From Oidiodendron maius Zn (lineage: Eukaryota > Ascomycota > Leotiomycetes > Myxotrichaceae): a DNA stretch of 64,000 nucleotides. The stretch is taken from NCBI GenBank assembly GCA_000827325.1, contig KN832874.1, forward strand, positions 528,067-592,066, read 5' to 3'. The translations under genes and the position numbers were made by a program. The notes under the pieces are model-generated. The model did no database searches and had not been told where the DNA came from. It worked only from the letters and a program-made list of their open reading frames with translations. Below are positions 35,459-46,178 of the stretch, in pieces (the first letter of the stretch is position 1; each line of letters starts with the position of its first letter).

Positions 35459-36883
35459 TTAGTAGTAGATTGGGTTCTCAGGGTCACTGAAGTCGAAAAT
35501 CACGCTAGAATGTGGCTTTGCTCCACCACGCTCTGGATATAGAGTGTTGAAATCGATAGAGCGATTGAAGTGAAGCGAGCCATCAACGTTAATGTCGATA
35601 TAGAGCGCTTTGTAGTCCGCGGGAGTGTTAATGAGACCTATTGGGCCTGTCTGGACAAAATAATCTGTGACTACAATGTGTCTTTGGTCTGGAGTAACCT
35701 TAATGTAGTGGGGTCCAACGGTGGGCTGGACCTCGTCAGGATCATCGAGACGCTTGACATTGGATAAGTCAGAGATATCGAGTGCAGCAATATGATTGGC
35801 GGTCGTAAGAGTCAGGTAGATGAACTTGCCATCTTGGGTGAGATCAGAGTAAATGGCAGTTGTGTCGCGAGCCTTAGGGCCGAGGTCATAGAGTAGTTCG
35901 GCGACACCTTGATTTCCGTTCTCATCAAATTTAAAGGGGTAGATGATCCAGACTTGGCCAAGGTGCACCGCAGTTGCAAGAGCTGCGGTATCTGGGTTTC
36001 CAGGGATGAATTTCACGTCCTGGATCCCGCCGCCTGACGGAATGGTGATAGTGCTGATGATAGTTCGCTTCTCTAGATCCCAAAGTCGAAGAGTGTTTGC
36101 TCTTACGATTTGGAGACTTGGCTTCAAGATTGAAAGTGGGACCACAAAATCAGAAGTAAAGCCAACATTTTTCTCATAGTTGACCGTAAGCCCATGAGGT
36201 GAAAACTGCTCTCCAAGAATGTTAAGTTGGCCCTGCAAGTCTTCCGGATGTTGCCCAATAATGTTGTAGTTGGAATCGAATTCCACGAGACGGCCAGGTG
36301 ACGTGCCAACGGCAGAGCCCATGTAAGTTACGAGGAAACCGCCAGTTGGGGTAGTGCGGATCTCGTCTGCGATCGAGGCTAGCAAAGCTCTGTTGCTCTT
36401 CAAGAACTTTGGTCTGTAAGGATCAGACACGTCAAAGAAGTATGCCGTATCTTGCGTTTTCAGCAGAGAGAGTAGCCCACCGCCAATTAAAGTCTTCCCA
36501 TCGGTTGAGACGCCTAAGTGATGAGGGCTGTTACCACTAGAGGGAACATCGGCCAACCAGATGAACTCTCCAAAGGTGTCATCGTCAAGACTGTACGCAG
36601 CAAGGAAATCCGCGTGCTCATTATCTCCAGCGCCTGTCCAGAAATATCCGATCTTTTTGGGCTTCAAATCACTCCCATTCCAAGGAGGAGTTGTCAGCGG
36701 CGGGGTCGGAATTTGAAGAATAGGCAGCGGGATTGACAGGGAGCTGGCTATGGGATCGGTGACGCCCGGAATAGAGGGAATTAGTGGCGGCAGTGATAAT
36801 TGGGGATCTGGCTTTGGCTCGGCAATGGGCGAAGACACAACCGCTGCCACTAAAAGGGTGGCGACAGTAAGGAGGGTAGCCAT
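35459..36883 (-). CDS. Secreted SBP56 / methanethiol-oxidase-like beta-propeller protein
   Basis: One exon gives 474 aa. The second in-frame Met (MATLLTVATLLVAAVVSSP) was chosen over 37090 because it begins a signal peptide. A Pro-rich linker (residues about 25-70) leads into a seven-bladed-propeller-like domain with selenium-binding-protein/methanethiol-oxidase features: ADEIRTTPTGGFLVTYMGSA, SPGRLVEFD, EQFSPHGLTV, TLRLWDLEKRTII, VGPHYIKVTPDQRHIVVTDYFVQTG, and GAKPHSSVIFDFSDPENPIYY. Intracellular SBP56 has a selenium-binding Cys; this protein has no cysteine anywhere. Pro-His pairs (SPHH, SPHG, GPHY, KPHS) remain and could bind metal. Methanethiol oxidase activity is inferred by family only. 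It sits between two other secreted-protein genes. Confidence 0.82.
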   Translation of the reverse strand: MATLLTVATLLVAAVVSSPIAEPKPDPQLSLPPLIPSIPGVTDPIASSLSIPLPILQIPTPPLTTPPWNGSDLKPKKIGYFWTGAGDNEHADFLAAYSLDDDTFGEFIWLADVPSSGNSPHHLGVSTDGKTLIGGGLLSLLKTQDTAYFFDVSDPYRPKFLKSNRALLASIADEIRTTPTGGFLVTYMGSAVGTSPGRLVEFDSNYNIIGQHPEDLQGQLNILGEQFSPHGLTVNYEKNVGFTSDFVVPLSILKPSLQIVRANTLRLWDLEKRTIISTITIPSGGGIQDVKFIPGNPDTAALATAVHLGQVWIIYPFKFDENGNQGVAELLYDLGPKARDTTAIYSDLTQDGKFIYLTLTTANHIAALDISDLSNVKRLDDPDEVQPTVGPHYIKVTPDQRHIVVTDYFVQTGPIGLINTPADYKALYIDINVDGSLHFNRSIDFNTLYPERGGAKPHSSVIFDFSDPENPIYY

Positions 36884-37023
36884 TTTTATTGACACGCTGT
36901 GGTCAAGAAAGCGTAGAATCAGAGGCAACCAATTGAAAATTTGATAATTGCCGAGAAAGTCCCAACTGAGCAGATTTGAGGGAATAGTAGAAGTATAATG
37001 AGCAAATTTAAGGGGAATAGCTG

Positions 37024-37030
37024 TTATATA
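37024..37030 (-). promoter_or_regulatory. Likely TATA box of the SBP56-like gene
   Basis: TATATAA on the minus strand, about 140 bp upstream of the chosen start codon at 36883. It supports the downstream start choice, because it lies inside the longer open frame. Confidence 0.4.
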
Positions 37031-38385
37031 ACTGCGGCCTCGTCCTCTTGTAGGTCGGATGATGTATGCAAACCTTTGCCACAATGCCATAACGCTAATT
37101 CAAGACTTGACGAAAAGACGATGGGAATGTCGTGATTGAAACTCAAGTTTGGGATCTGCATCGTGGAAATGATTTGCAAATATTGAACTGATTTCTTGTC
37201 ATGGGGTGTACTTGATCTACGGAGGGATCGTCTGCCAGCTGGGCTTGGTGGGTTTCCGCATAGATCTGGAAAACAACATGAGCACAGAGATGAAGGTGGT
37301 ATGGCTGTAAGCCACTCCAATGTGATGAGTTGGAAATGAGGTTCCGATTGGAAATAGATGAGCCGGCATATGAGTTAGTCTACGTAGCTCCTTGGCTTTC
37401 ATTAGGTTAGGAAAGGAGAATAATTGCACCTGCATAGCTTACGGTTCATCACTTCAGCTCTCCGAAGAACTGCGCTGTGAGCCGGGGTTAACCAGTGCTA
37501 AGATGAGATAAAGCTTAAGCAGAATAGGGTGCAAGGCTCGGCGCATTGGGTCAGTATTGATAGACAACGAATATACTGAGTGTCCAGGTAGATATTTTAG
37601 CATAGGTAGTCAACTTTGACGCCAGGCAAGGGCTAGTCTATCCAGACCTTGTGCAATAGCTGAACAATCAAAGTATTACGTGAAAGGGATAAGCGATGTG
37701 CTTCATGGTGCAAATGCAGTTCCGGGCAGGCCATGCTCTAGAATGATCGACTTCAAGGATGCCACTTTTGGTACAGATACACCTGCGTGCTGGCATGGAG
37801 CGGGAAGCATGATTTTTTATCGGCAATGAGGGCTAGGGGCGGAGGAGATTGGCACGGTATTCCGGTGCTGGAAAGAGTAAAATGAAATTTCAATAGAGTT
37901 CGGCCTCCAGATCACGACATCACAAGGTGAAGATGGTGTGAAGTTTGCCAAGGAAAGGGGCGTCGTTAGCCGTCCCAAGCGAGCGTGGGGTCGATGCCCA
38001 TTACTCGAAGGGGTTCCCAACTAGATACAAACAACACTTAGATTGGTCACATTGAAGTCACACTGGATGTCGTTCATCTTCTTCGGGATGCCTGGAGCAG
38101 CTTCTCAGTTTCAATACAGTAATGCCCACTTGAACCTGGTATCTACCACACCTCCTAGTGGAGGGACCCCATGGGTGCTGTAGTCCTGTTCAAGGTTCTG
38201 AACTCATTTCTTATTACTTTGATCGACGAAGCTGCAGATATCTATGGCATGGGATTTTTAAACGCCATTTTGAGCTCCTCGCACGACAGTTCCTCTTTCC
38301 AATAGTTTGGTGTTATCCACGCCGTTCTTCCAAGGCGAAAAATTTGCGGGTAAGTAAGGTCAAGAGGACAAAGCAACAGCGTTGC

Positions 38386-38393
38386 TATATAAG
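38386..38393 (+). promoter_or_regulatory. Likely TATA box of the bicupin gene
   Basis: TATATAAG lies about 100 bp before the start codon at 38485, a normal fungal distance. Confidence 0.5.
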
Positions 38394-38484
38394 CATAGCC
38401 TCTCCGGGATAGCACAGAGTATTACTCTTGAAGTCACCCCTGCCCTCTCTTTTATCCACCCATCTCCGACAAAATCTCGCCATC

Positions 38485-40157
38485 ATGAGATATAGCGTGG
38501 CTCTTTGCCTTTTGTTTGCTGCGGCTCCTGCTGTGTATGCAACTCCTGTTGCTTCTGCCCCCAAGATATCCAGCCCAAGAGGCACTTCTGGTTCAAAGCA
38601 TCTTCGCCCTGTCCTTGAAAGGCGTCAGGAATTTAACCAGGGAGAGCCAATTGATGCAAATGGCAAGGGCGGTCCAATTTTAGGTTAGAGACGACGAGTT
38701 TTATGTCTCTTGTAGAACAAGATAACCTAACAGTCTCATAAGGCGGAACCAATCATCAACTTGACCTCCAGAACCCGGATAACTTGGGCGAGGAATCAAC
38801 GGATGCTGGGCTGATCACAAATCTGAAATGGAGCTTCTCAAGCTCTAAGACGAAGATATATAACGGTGGGTGGACTCGTGAACAAGTCGTGACTGATATT
38901 CCACCGAGCAAGGATATTGCTGGAGCTCAACAGCACTTGAAGAAAGGCGCTTACCGTGAGCTACATTGGCATCGGGTGGTAAGTAAATTTGATAAATGCA
39001 TTCTGAGCCTGGTACTAGTCGTTTATAGGCTGAGTGGGGTTTCTTGTACTCTGGCTCGATCCTCTTGTCTGCTGTCGATGAAAATGGGCAAAATCAGCAG
39101 GATGTCCTTAAGCCTGGCGACATTTGGTACTTCCCCAAGGGATCGGCTCACACTGTTGAAGGTGCGAATTAGCATTCGTTTGCACCATCTTGAACTGACA
39201 GTAGCAGGACTTGAGGATGAAAATGAATATCTTCTGGTATTCGATGATGGTTCGTCGTGGTCACTATATTCAACTCTACTTATTTGCTAACCCAAACACA
39301 AGGTGATTTTGATGCTACTGGGTATGTTCTTGCTTCACCTTCATAAGCAATTTGCCTTAATAATAATCGCTAGAACCACTTTCATGGTGGACGACTGGAT
39401 TGCTCACACGCCAAAAGATATCCTCGCCAAGAATTTTGGTGTCGATGCGTCTTTGTTTGGTACAGTTCCTGCTAGCGATCCGTATATCGTGAAAGGCAAC
39501 GGAAACGTTAGCACCATCCCGGCTAAGAGCCCATATGGATCACTTCAAGGAAATAGCTCTTATGTCTACTATGCTTCTCAGAAGCCGGTAACTAATGCGC
39601 CTGGTGGTGGTGGAACTATTCAAATCATTGACTCTCGCAACTTCCCAATTGCTACAACAATCGCTGCCGCCATTGTCACTGTGGAGCCTAAGGGCCTTAG
39701 AGAGCTTCACTGGCACCCTACTGTAAGTATACCATTGCTATTCGATCATGGGCATAACTGACTTCTCGCTAACACAAATCAGGCTGCTGAATGGTTATAC
39801 TTTCACTCCGGTCAGGCTAAGGCAACAGTGTTCCTGGGAGGTTCTAACGCGAGAACATTCGATTTCACTGCTGGCGATACGGCAGTCTTCCCGGATAACT
39901 CAGGTAGGCCCAATCATATAGCCCATATTGTACCAAGTTGCTTGCTAATACATTTGTGCCTAGGCCACTACGTCGAGAACACGTCTGAGACTGAAAAACT
40001 AGTCTGGATCGAGATCTACAAGGCTGATCGAATCGCCGATATCAGCTTGACGCAGTGGCTGGCTCTAACGCCACCCGAGATCGTGGCTAACACTTTAAAC
40101 ATATCTCTTGAGTTCGTACAAAGCCTGAAGACAGAGAAGCAACTTATTATTGCCTAA
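38485..40157 (+). CDS. Secreted bicupin, oxalate decarboxylase type
   Basis: Eight exons (38485..38683, 38743..38978, 39029..39161, 39208..39249, 39303..39321, 39374..39722, 39783..39903, 39964..40157) give 430 aa. MRYSVALCLLFAAAPAVYA is a signal peptide, and a KHLRPVLERRQEF stretch may be a pro-region cut at ERR. Both cupins keep Mn(II)-binding HxH...E patterns: GAYRELHWHRVAEWGFLYSG and GLRELHWHPTAAEWLYFHSG, with DIWYFPKGSAHTVEG and DTAVFPDNSGHYVEN giving the fourth ligand. Oxalate decarboxylases turn oxalate into CO2 and formate outside the cell. The active-site lid (SENST in the Bacillus enzyme) was not clearly seen, so oxalate oxidase or another substrate is possible. Exon 5 is just 19 nt. 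Confidence 0.9.
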
Positions 40158-40606
40158 ACTGTATGTTTGTGGAGTCGGATAATGCTGGGGTTATGCTGCT
40201 CGGCTTGGATTTGCTTACTTCTTTTCTGAGAGGAAGTTGCTTGTTAGTAAAGGTGTTGGAGAATTCTTAATCTAATTAATCACAACTTGCGTACAACTAC
40301 ATAATCATACCCGGATATGATACTTAACCAACTTGTGTAGAGATTTTCACGTGCATTCGAGAGTGAGGTCGATATTTCTATGCCTCTGTGACTAATCTGT
40401 TACTGATCATCGGAATATGTGGAACTTTTGGCCGATTCGAGACTATGGCACGTGACTCATGCGATTGAATCTTCTTCCACGACTTCACTTTCTATGTCCT
40501 CATAACCCAAGACCGTGAAAGTATCGACCACGACCATCGCGACCGGGATCGTAACGCAACCGATTCTCTTCCGCAGACCGATTTCTCCCCTCATGTGAGC
40601 GATCGC
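40158..40606. other. Spacer between the bicupin and bromodomain genes
   Basis: The 3' flank of the bicupin gene and the promoter and leader of the bromodomain gene. No additional gene seen. Confidence 0.5.
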
Positions 40607-40732
40607 ATGATTTCCCAACCTCTATTACCAGTGCGCAATTACCTCAACGGACCATCGTCGTGGCTCCCATTCACCCTCTTACCAGCCGTGGCAGTCCCCT
40701 CGATCGCTGGCGAGGGGGATACCGGGGCATGA
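40607..40732 (+). promoter_or_regulatory. Upstream ORF overlapping the main start codon of the bromodomain gene
   Basis: An ATG at 40607 opens a 41-codon frame (MISQPLLPVRNYLNG...) ending at a TGA whose first two bases are the last two bases of the main ATG at 40729 (ATGA). If the transcript starts upstream, this arrangement could reduce or couple translation of the main frame. Transcript data would settle whether it is in the mRNA. Confidence 0.4.
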
Positions 40733-43431
40733 ATACTACGACCCCTTACACGCCACTCGAGTGCCTACTACTATTTCAATCGCTTGTCGTATACGGAACA
40801 GAGGACAAGTCTTTCGCGCGCATTGCCGATCTACTTGCGAACAATGACTTAGTTAAGGGTGGAGAGACGTACGATGCTGGCAGATTGACGTCTGATGCTC
40901 TGCGGGAGCTGTACCTGCAGCTACTTAGTGAAGAATTGCGCAGCGCGGAGGATGTAAGCCAAGATGGCACGCAGCCAGGATCGAAAAAGAGAAAAGTCCA
41001 GGGTGTGGCTCTGCCAACCCTCAAGGAGGCCCAAGAACATAAGGAGAAGTTACCGATTTTAATAGAGAGACTCTATGCGAGATACCGAGATTATATGGTT
41101 CGAGAGATCCGAGCTGACGAGCGGGAGTTCGCTCAGATCAGGAAGGATATATTAGAGATCGAGCGAGGGGAGTGGGACGAAAGGATATTGAAAGAAGACG
41201 GTGCATTGATAAATACGAATGGAACTGGGTCTCCGCTGGCACCGCAGCCAACAGTGAATGGCGTAACGCCTGATGTTTTGATACCAGAGAAGAAGCAGCC
41301 GGAAGAGATACCAGTTGCGCCAGAGCAAGCTCCAGAGAAAGCTTCACCAACTCCAGTCCCTGCTCTCCAACCTGCAGAGAAGCCCGACGGACTAGCAATA
41401 GGCAATGCAATTAATGGTCAACTGAATAGCCTAGCTCCACCTGCCCCGAAGAAAGAACCAGTTCCTTCGAATGCGCCACCAACTATTCATCCTCCGAAAC
41501 AGCAAAAGCCGGGCGCAAGCGGATCACCACAGGGACCCGCTCCCGTCCAACAAGCTCCTCAACCTCCTGGGATGGCATACAAATGGGAGCCACCCTATCA
41601 AGCAGGACCTCCTCACCAGCCGCCTCCATACCAATCTCAGCCCAGCTCGCCATTTCCTCCACCTCAGTTCAATGGACCACCATATCCGCAACAGCTCGCA
41701 GCTCCATCGCGAGGAACGTTCCCAAGTCCACAAGGACTACCTGTGCCACATCCTCACCTGCCTTCATCCCCTATGAATGCTCAGCCTCCACAGCCAGCCC
41801 ATCTGCCACCACCAAATGCAGCCCGGCCAACAGCTGGACCTCCCGGGGTGCCTCTAGATGCTTTGGCGGACCTTACTGGTCAACAGTATCGGGCACCTTC
41901 AGGATCCCCAGTTGTGCAGCAATCCGTCCCAGTTCCGCCAGGAGGTTACCCGCAGCCGTATCCACCAGCACAGAGAACCCCAGGAAAAGGTCAGCCACAG
42001 TGGAGCCAGACATATTTGCCGCCATACCAGGGAACACCTCCACAATTTAATCCCCCGCCTCAAAATCAGAGACCGCCTTTCCCCCAACAACCTGGTCTTA
42101 TCCCAACAGAGAACAGGCAGTATAATTCTCCCTATAATGCAAACCAGGGGCCGCAACCGCAAATAACGATCCCATCCCAGGTTAATGCCGCAAAGTCTCA
42201 AGGCGGATTCCCTAGCCTGCCCAACACACCGACTTCACAAGGTATGCCTCGATACATGACAGGAAGCGGCACTAGATGGACTCCCACTCCGACCGGATCG
42301 ACCCCACGGCCTAATACATTGGCGAAACCGCCAGCTATTGAACCAATAAGCCCGATCCTTCAATCAGCAAAACTGTTTACTGGTGCTAAGCCGACCGAAA
42401 AAGGGCCAAAACTAGGGACACAGAAGCTGAAGTCCGTTCCAGCACGGATGTCTCGGCGAACCCGAGCAGGAAGCACTGGCTCTCATTTGAGCACGTCCGC
42501 AATGTCACAAGCTGATGATGACGCTGATGAGACGTCTGTAGCTAGCCATGTTAAGGAAGAAGTGAATACGCCACTCCCTCTAGGCGCTGAAGAGGAAACT
42601 GGTGACACAACAGCCGATGAGTCTGCCTCTATTCCTGCCCATAGACAGCGGCCCTCTCGACCACAGTATCCTGTGGAATCGCCCAAGCGTCTCAAACGCA
42701 AACGCGATGAGAGCATCGAAGCTCCACGTGAGCCCGCCAAACCCCCAACCCACGTCCTTTGGACCCGTAACTTTCCCAAGATCTCGACTAGCGCTATGGA
42801 GAGTATCTCTGGCCACCGCAATGCCTCGACCTTTGCAGTGCCCGTCAAGGAGCGCGATGCCCCCGGGTACAAGCACATCGTCCTTCGTCCACAAGACTTG
42901 AAGTCAATTAAGTCAGCCATTCTGGCTGGCCACCGCGCAGCTACCGAGAAAGAAAAGTCTATGGGCGAAGGATTCAAATCTGAGAGCTCCACCTGGCTGC
43001 CAATCTCAGAGGACCTGATCCCTCCGAAAGGTATTATCAATAGCACTCAATTGGAAAAGGAGTTGATGCGTATGTTTGCCAATGCTATAATGTTCAATCC
43101 TGACCCTGATCGCGGGTTTGGAGAGAAGTTAGATGGCAACAAGGACAAGCAAGGCGGTGACGGGTATGAGATCGACGAGGATGGCGTGGTGAAGGATACA
43201 AAAGCTATGTTTGCAGATGTGGAGAAGATCATTGCTAGCCTGAGGAGCACGGAGAATATCGATGGCACAGGGATACCACGAGGAAGCAGCGTGGGCCGCG
43301 CGAGCAGCATTAGAGGAAGCAGTGTCGTTGCAACAGAGGCCGAAGACGACGCCGCCAGCGAGGCGACGGGGGATGGTGGGGAGAGTGCAGCGAACTTGGC
43401 GAGTGGCGCCAAAAGAAGGAGAAAGGCCTGA
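40729..43431 (+). CDS. bdc1: Bromodomain protein, Bdc1/Brd8-like NuA4 subunit
   Basis: A single exon gives 900 aa from the ATG at 40729; the frame is also open upstream, but with no ATG. The N-terminus (YTPLECLLLFQSLVVYGTEDKSFARIADLL) and coiled region (LIERLYARYRDYMVREIRADEREF) match fungal Brd8/Bdc1-type proteins, which belong to the NuA4 histone acetyltransferase complex. The middle (about residues 150-560) is a long Pro/Gln-rich disordered part. The C-terminal part (about 690-820) resembles a bromodomain: FAVPVKERDAPGYKHIVLRPQDLKSIKSAI, ending ELMRMFANAIMFNPD. A basic KRRRK tail closes it, likely a nuclear signal. The bromodomain has the PGY and N-P-D features expected for acetyl-lysine binding. 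The exact subunit name is inferred. Confidence 0.82.
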   Translation: MNTTTPYTPLECLLLFQSLVVYGTEDKSFARIADLLANNDLVKGGETYDAGRLTSDALRELYLQLLSEELRSAEDVSQDGTQPGSKKRKVQGVALPTLKEAQEHKEKLPILIERLYARYRDYMVREIRADEREFAQIRKDILEIERGEWDERILKEDGALINTNGTGSPLAPQPTVNGVTPDVLIPEKKQPEEIPVAPEQAPEKASPTPVPALQPAEKPDGLAIGNAINGQLNSLAPPAPKKEPVPSNAPPTIHPPKQQKPGASGSPQGPAPVQQAPQPPGMAYKWEPPYQAGPPHQPPPYQSQPSSPFPPPQFNGPPYPQQLAAPSRGTFPSPQGLPVPHPHLPSSPMNAQPPQPAHLPPPNAARPTAGPPGVPLDALADLTGQQYRAPSGSPVVQQSVPVPPGGYPQPYPPAQRTPGKGQPQWSQTYLPPYQGTPPQFNPPPQNQRPPFPQQPGLIPTENRQYNSPYNANQGPQPQITIPSQVNAAKSQGGFPSLPNTPTSQGMPRYMTGSGTRWTPTPTGSTPRPNTLAKPPAIEPISPILQSAKLFTGAKPTEKGPKLGTQKLKSVPARMSRRTRAGSTGSHLSTSAMSQADDDADETSVASHVKEEVNTPLPLGAEEETGDTTADESASIPAHRQRPSRPQYPVESPKRLKRKRDESIEAPREPAKPPTHVLWTRNFPKISTSAMESISGHRNASTFAVPVKERDAPGYKHIVLRPQDLKSIKSAILAGHRAATEKEKSMGEGFKSESSTWLPISEDLIPPKGIINSTQLEKELMRMFANAIMFNPDPDRGFGEKLDGNKDKQGGDGYEIDEDGVVKDTKAMFADVEKIIASLRSTENIDGTGIPRGSSVGRASSIRGSSVVATEAEDDAASEATGDGGESAANLASGAKRRRKA

Positions 43432-43843
43432 TGGCCTGTGTTGTATTATACGCATAGGCTTTACTGGCCTGTTAATCTACGTAATATAGATATGTGCTTG
43501 ATCGAGATGCTGGTGTGACATATCCGAAGTGAAAGAAAGAAGACAAGGTGGACTAAGCTTGATATTGATACTGGCACTCATTACCTAAAGCGGTAGGCCG
43601 TGGCCGTAACTGATTTTTGCCTATATTTTACTGCTTCCAGCGCAAGCAACAACAATGACGTCATTAAGCTTAGAACGGAAAGCCCAAAGTGGAAGTCACA
43701 TATATCCCATGTGGATTGTGGGGCATATATATGTATGGAAAATATACGACTTCTATATAACTGCCTCCAGTCCCATATCCGGATATCACATCAGTAACTG
43801 TCAACTTACACATATAAGGAAGAGAATTACAACCACTTATAAC
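43432..43843. other. Spacer between bdc1 and the aminotransferase gene
   Basis: The 3' flank of bdc1 and the AT-rich promoter of the next gene, with a TATA-like site near 43754. No coding gene seen. Confidence 0.5.
43754..43760 (+). promoter_or_regulatory. Likely TATA box of the class III aminotransferase gene
   Basis: TATATAA sits about 84 bp before the start codon at 43844. Other TATA-like runs (ATATATAT near 43726) lie nearby, so the exact site is uncertain. Confidence 0.4.
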
Positions 43844-45574
43844 ATGAGCAATCCACTCCACAGTAGATCTGTCTCCTCTACCAAGACCCATCGCTCTCCC
43901 CCCACCCAATACGAACCACTCTCCGCTGCCCTCGCAGCGGCCCAGGCTAGGTATACGATTGCGAATCCGGAAAGCTTAAAGGCACATAACGATGCGTGTC
44001 AGGATCTGCCCGGTGGGAATACGAGAACGGTACTGCATTCAAGTCCATTTCCTATGACTTTTGGTAAGTATAACTATCCGCGTTTTTTGTATAGAATATA
44101 CGGTTTGTATATTTTAATGACATTTAAATTGGGGCGAATGTATCTGCTTTCTGACTTTATATGCAGCCAGTGGGAATGGCTGCGAATTAACTTCTCTTGA
44201 TGGAGATACATATATCGACTTCCTAGGAGAGTACACAGCAGGATTATATGGTCACTCAAATCAGACCATTGTGGAGGCAATCGGAGAAGCCATGACAAAG
44301 GGATGGAACCTTGGTGGCCCGAATTCTTATGAGAGGAGGTTGGCTAACAAGGTTAGTTTGTGTTTGTATCTCATTTCCTCGCCCGATGTCAACTTCAGTG
44401 GACAGAATGAAAGCGGTAGTTTCCAACTCTCATTTATTTACCTGTCCCATTTTTCATTAGTTCTGCAGCTATTAAGGATGGAATGATTTAAAATGCTGGT
44501 TGACCAGCATAGATTACCAGCCGCTTTGGTCTCTCAGGTATCGAACTTGTTCGGTTCACCAACTCTGGGACGGAAGCCAATACAATGGCCATTGCTGCTT
44601 CAATTGTCTTCACAGGACGAAAGAAAATCCTCGTCTTCACCAATGGGTATCACGGTTCTACTATAAGTTTTCCCTCTGGGATTGCACTTACAACAAATTT
44701 GCCTCATGAATTTGTCCACGCTCCTTATAATGATATCATTAGAACAAAAGCCACCCTAGATACTCTCCCCAAGGATTCTTTAGCCGCAATCCTGGTTGAA
44801 CCCATTCAAGGCAGCGGTGGATGCATCGTTGGGACGAGAGAATTTCTACACTATCTCAACGACAGCGCTCATAAACTCGGTGCCGTTTTCATCGTCGACG
44901 AAGTCATGACATCTCGTCTCTCGTATCACGGACTCTCCGCTGCGCTGGGTCTAAAGCCCGATCTCGTCACTCTAGGAAAATGGGTCGGGGGAGGGATGTC
45001 CTTTGGTGCATTCGGCGGGCGCAAGGATAAAGTCATCATGGCGCTCTTCGACCCTCGAACGGGAGCACTATCCCACTCCGGCACATTCAATAATAACATC
45101 GTCACCATGGCTGCTGGAAATGCTGCACTGGATCTTTACACGGAAGAGAAATTGAAAGGAATAAATGACTTAGGAGATCTTTTGAAGCAAGGTATGGAAG
45201 AGGTTCTGCAACGACACAAAATCCCTTCTCCGAACCAAACACCTTCCAAGCCCTCTGAATATCCCTCGCAAGAGCCCTCGACCTCCGACCAATCTGTACA
45301 CTCCCTTACCTCTTCAGAAGCCTCCAACGACACGCAGGATCCAGGAATGTATGTCACGGGCCAGGGTAGCATGATCGGTGTACACTTCAGTGGGGCCTTG
45401 CAGGCTCAGCTAAGGAATCTGTTCTGGCACCATATGCTCGAGGAAGGGATCTACCTCGCCCAGAGGGGTTTCATTGCCCTGAATCTGGAACTTGGAGAGG
45501 AGCACGTAGAGAAGTTTGTAACTGCGATGGAGAAGTTTGTGGGAAAGCATAAGGCTGCACTTGGGGGTAGCTAA
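43844..45574 (+). CDS. Class III PLP aminotransferase (glutamate-1-semialdehyde aminomutase-like)
   Basis: Three exons (43844..44063, 44167..44351, 44513..45574) give 488 aa. The fold-type I class III pattern is clear: DLPGGNTRTVLHSSPFPMTF, DGDTYIDFLGEYTAGLYGHS, VRFTNSGTEANTMAIA, NGYHGSTISFP, ILVEPIQGSGGCI, VFIVDEVMTSRLS with the PLP-binding Asp, and the Schiff-base lysine in TLGKWVGGGMSFGAFGG. It resembles fungal glutamate-1-semialdehyde 2,1-aminomutase-like enzymes. Fungi make heme from glycine, so this is probably a transaminase or mutase for another amino acid or a secondary metabolite. A Ser/Pro-rich insert (about residues 390-430) interrupts the C-terminal domain. The second intron is long (161 nt). 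Confidence 0.86.
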
Positions 45575-46178
45575 CGTTGTGTGAATGTATATATTATGAG
45601 AGCTATGATGAATAAGTTGCCTCTTTGGGGAGGGGGGTTCCGTGTACGGAAATAAAGTATATATGTATAAAAACGGAGGGAGAATAAAATACTTCATACT
45701 CACACTCTCATAATCTATACAATACTACTCTTTGAAAGGTACACTAAAATATAATATAACGTACAAGAAAAATATCGATATCTATATTCTACAATTTAGG
45801 TATCGTACAGTACATTTCCTATCCATCAAGTCATTCATACCATGTGCTGGCACCAAGTCTTTTCTCGCTCAAAATAAAGCAAAGCAAGAAAAGCAAACCA
45901 AATTCTTGTATCTGTAACCTTTGAAAAGCAACAAAAAGCATATCATAAAAACGTTTTTTCTCACGGGGTATACCACATCACTCCCTCCCTCCTTCCATCC
46001 CGCAATCCCTGCCAAAGGAACACCTGTTTTGAAAATGAAGAAGAAACAAGAACTCAGAAAGAAGAGAAAAAGAATTCACTGACCCCCTATTCCCCCTCCT
46101 TTCTCTGCGCTTTTAAATTTCATTCACTTGAAAGACATTGAAAGTCAAATGCTGTGATAAATCTTTGTAGGAACTTTC
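45575..46178. other. Convergent AT-rich spacer
   Basis: The 3' flanks of the aminotransferase and DOCK genes, very AT-rich. No feature seen. Confidence 0.55.

Larger units (their letters stand above)
36884..38484. other. 1.6 kb divergent promoter region
   Basis: Spacer between the SBP56-like gene (minus) and the bicupin gene (plus), with a TATA-like site for each. I see no coding frame of note; the long shared region may hold regulatory sites for both secreted proteins. Confidence 0.55.
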
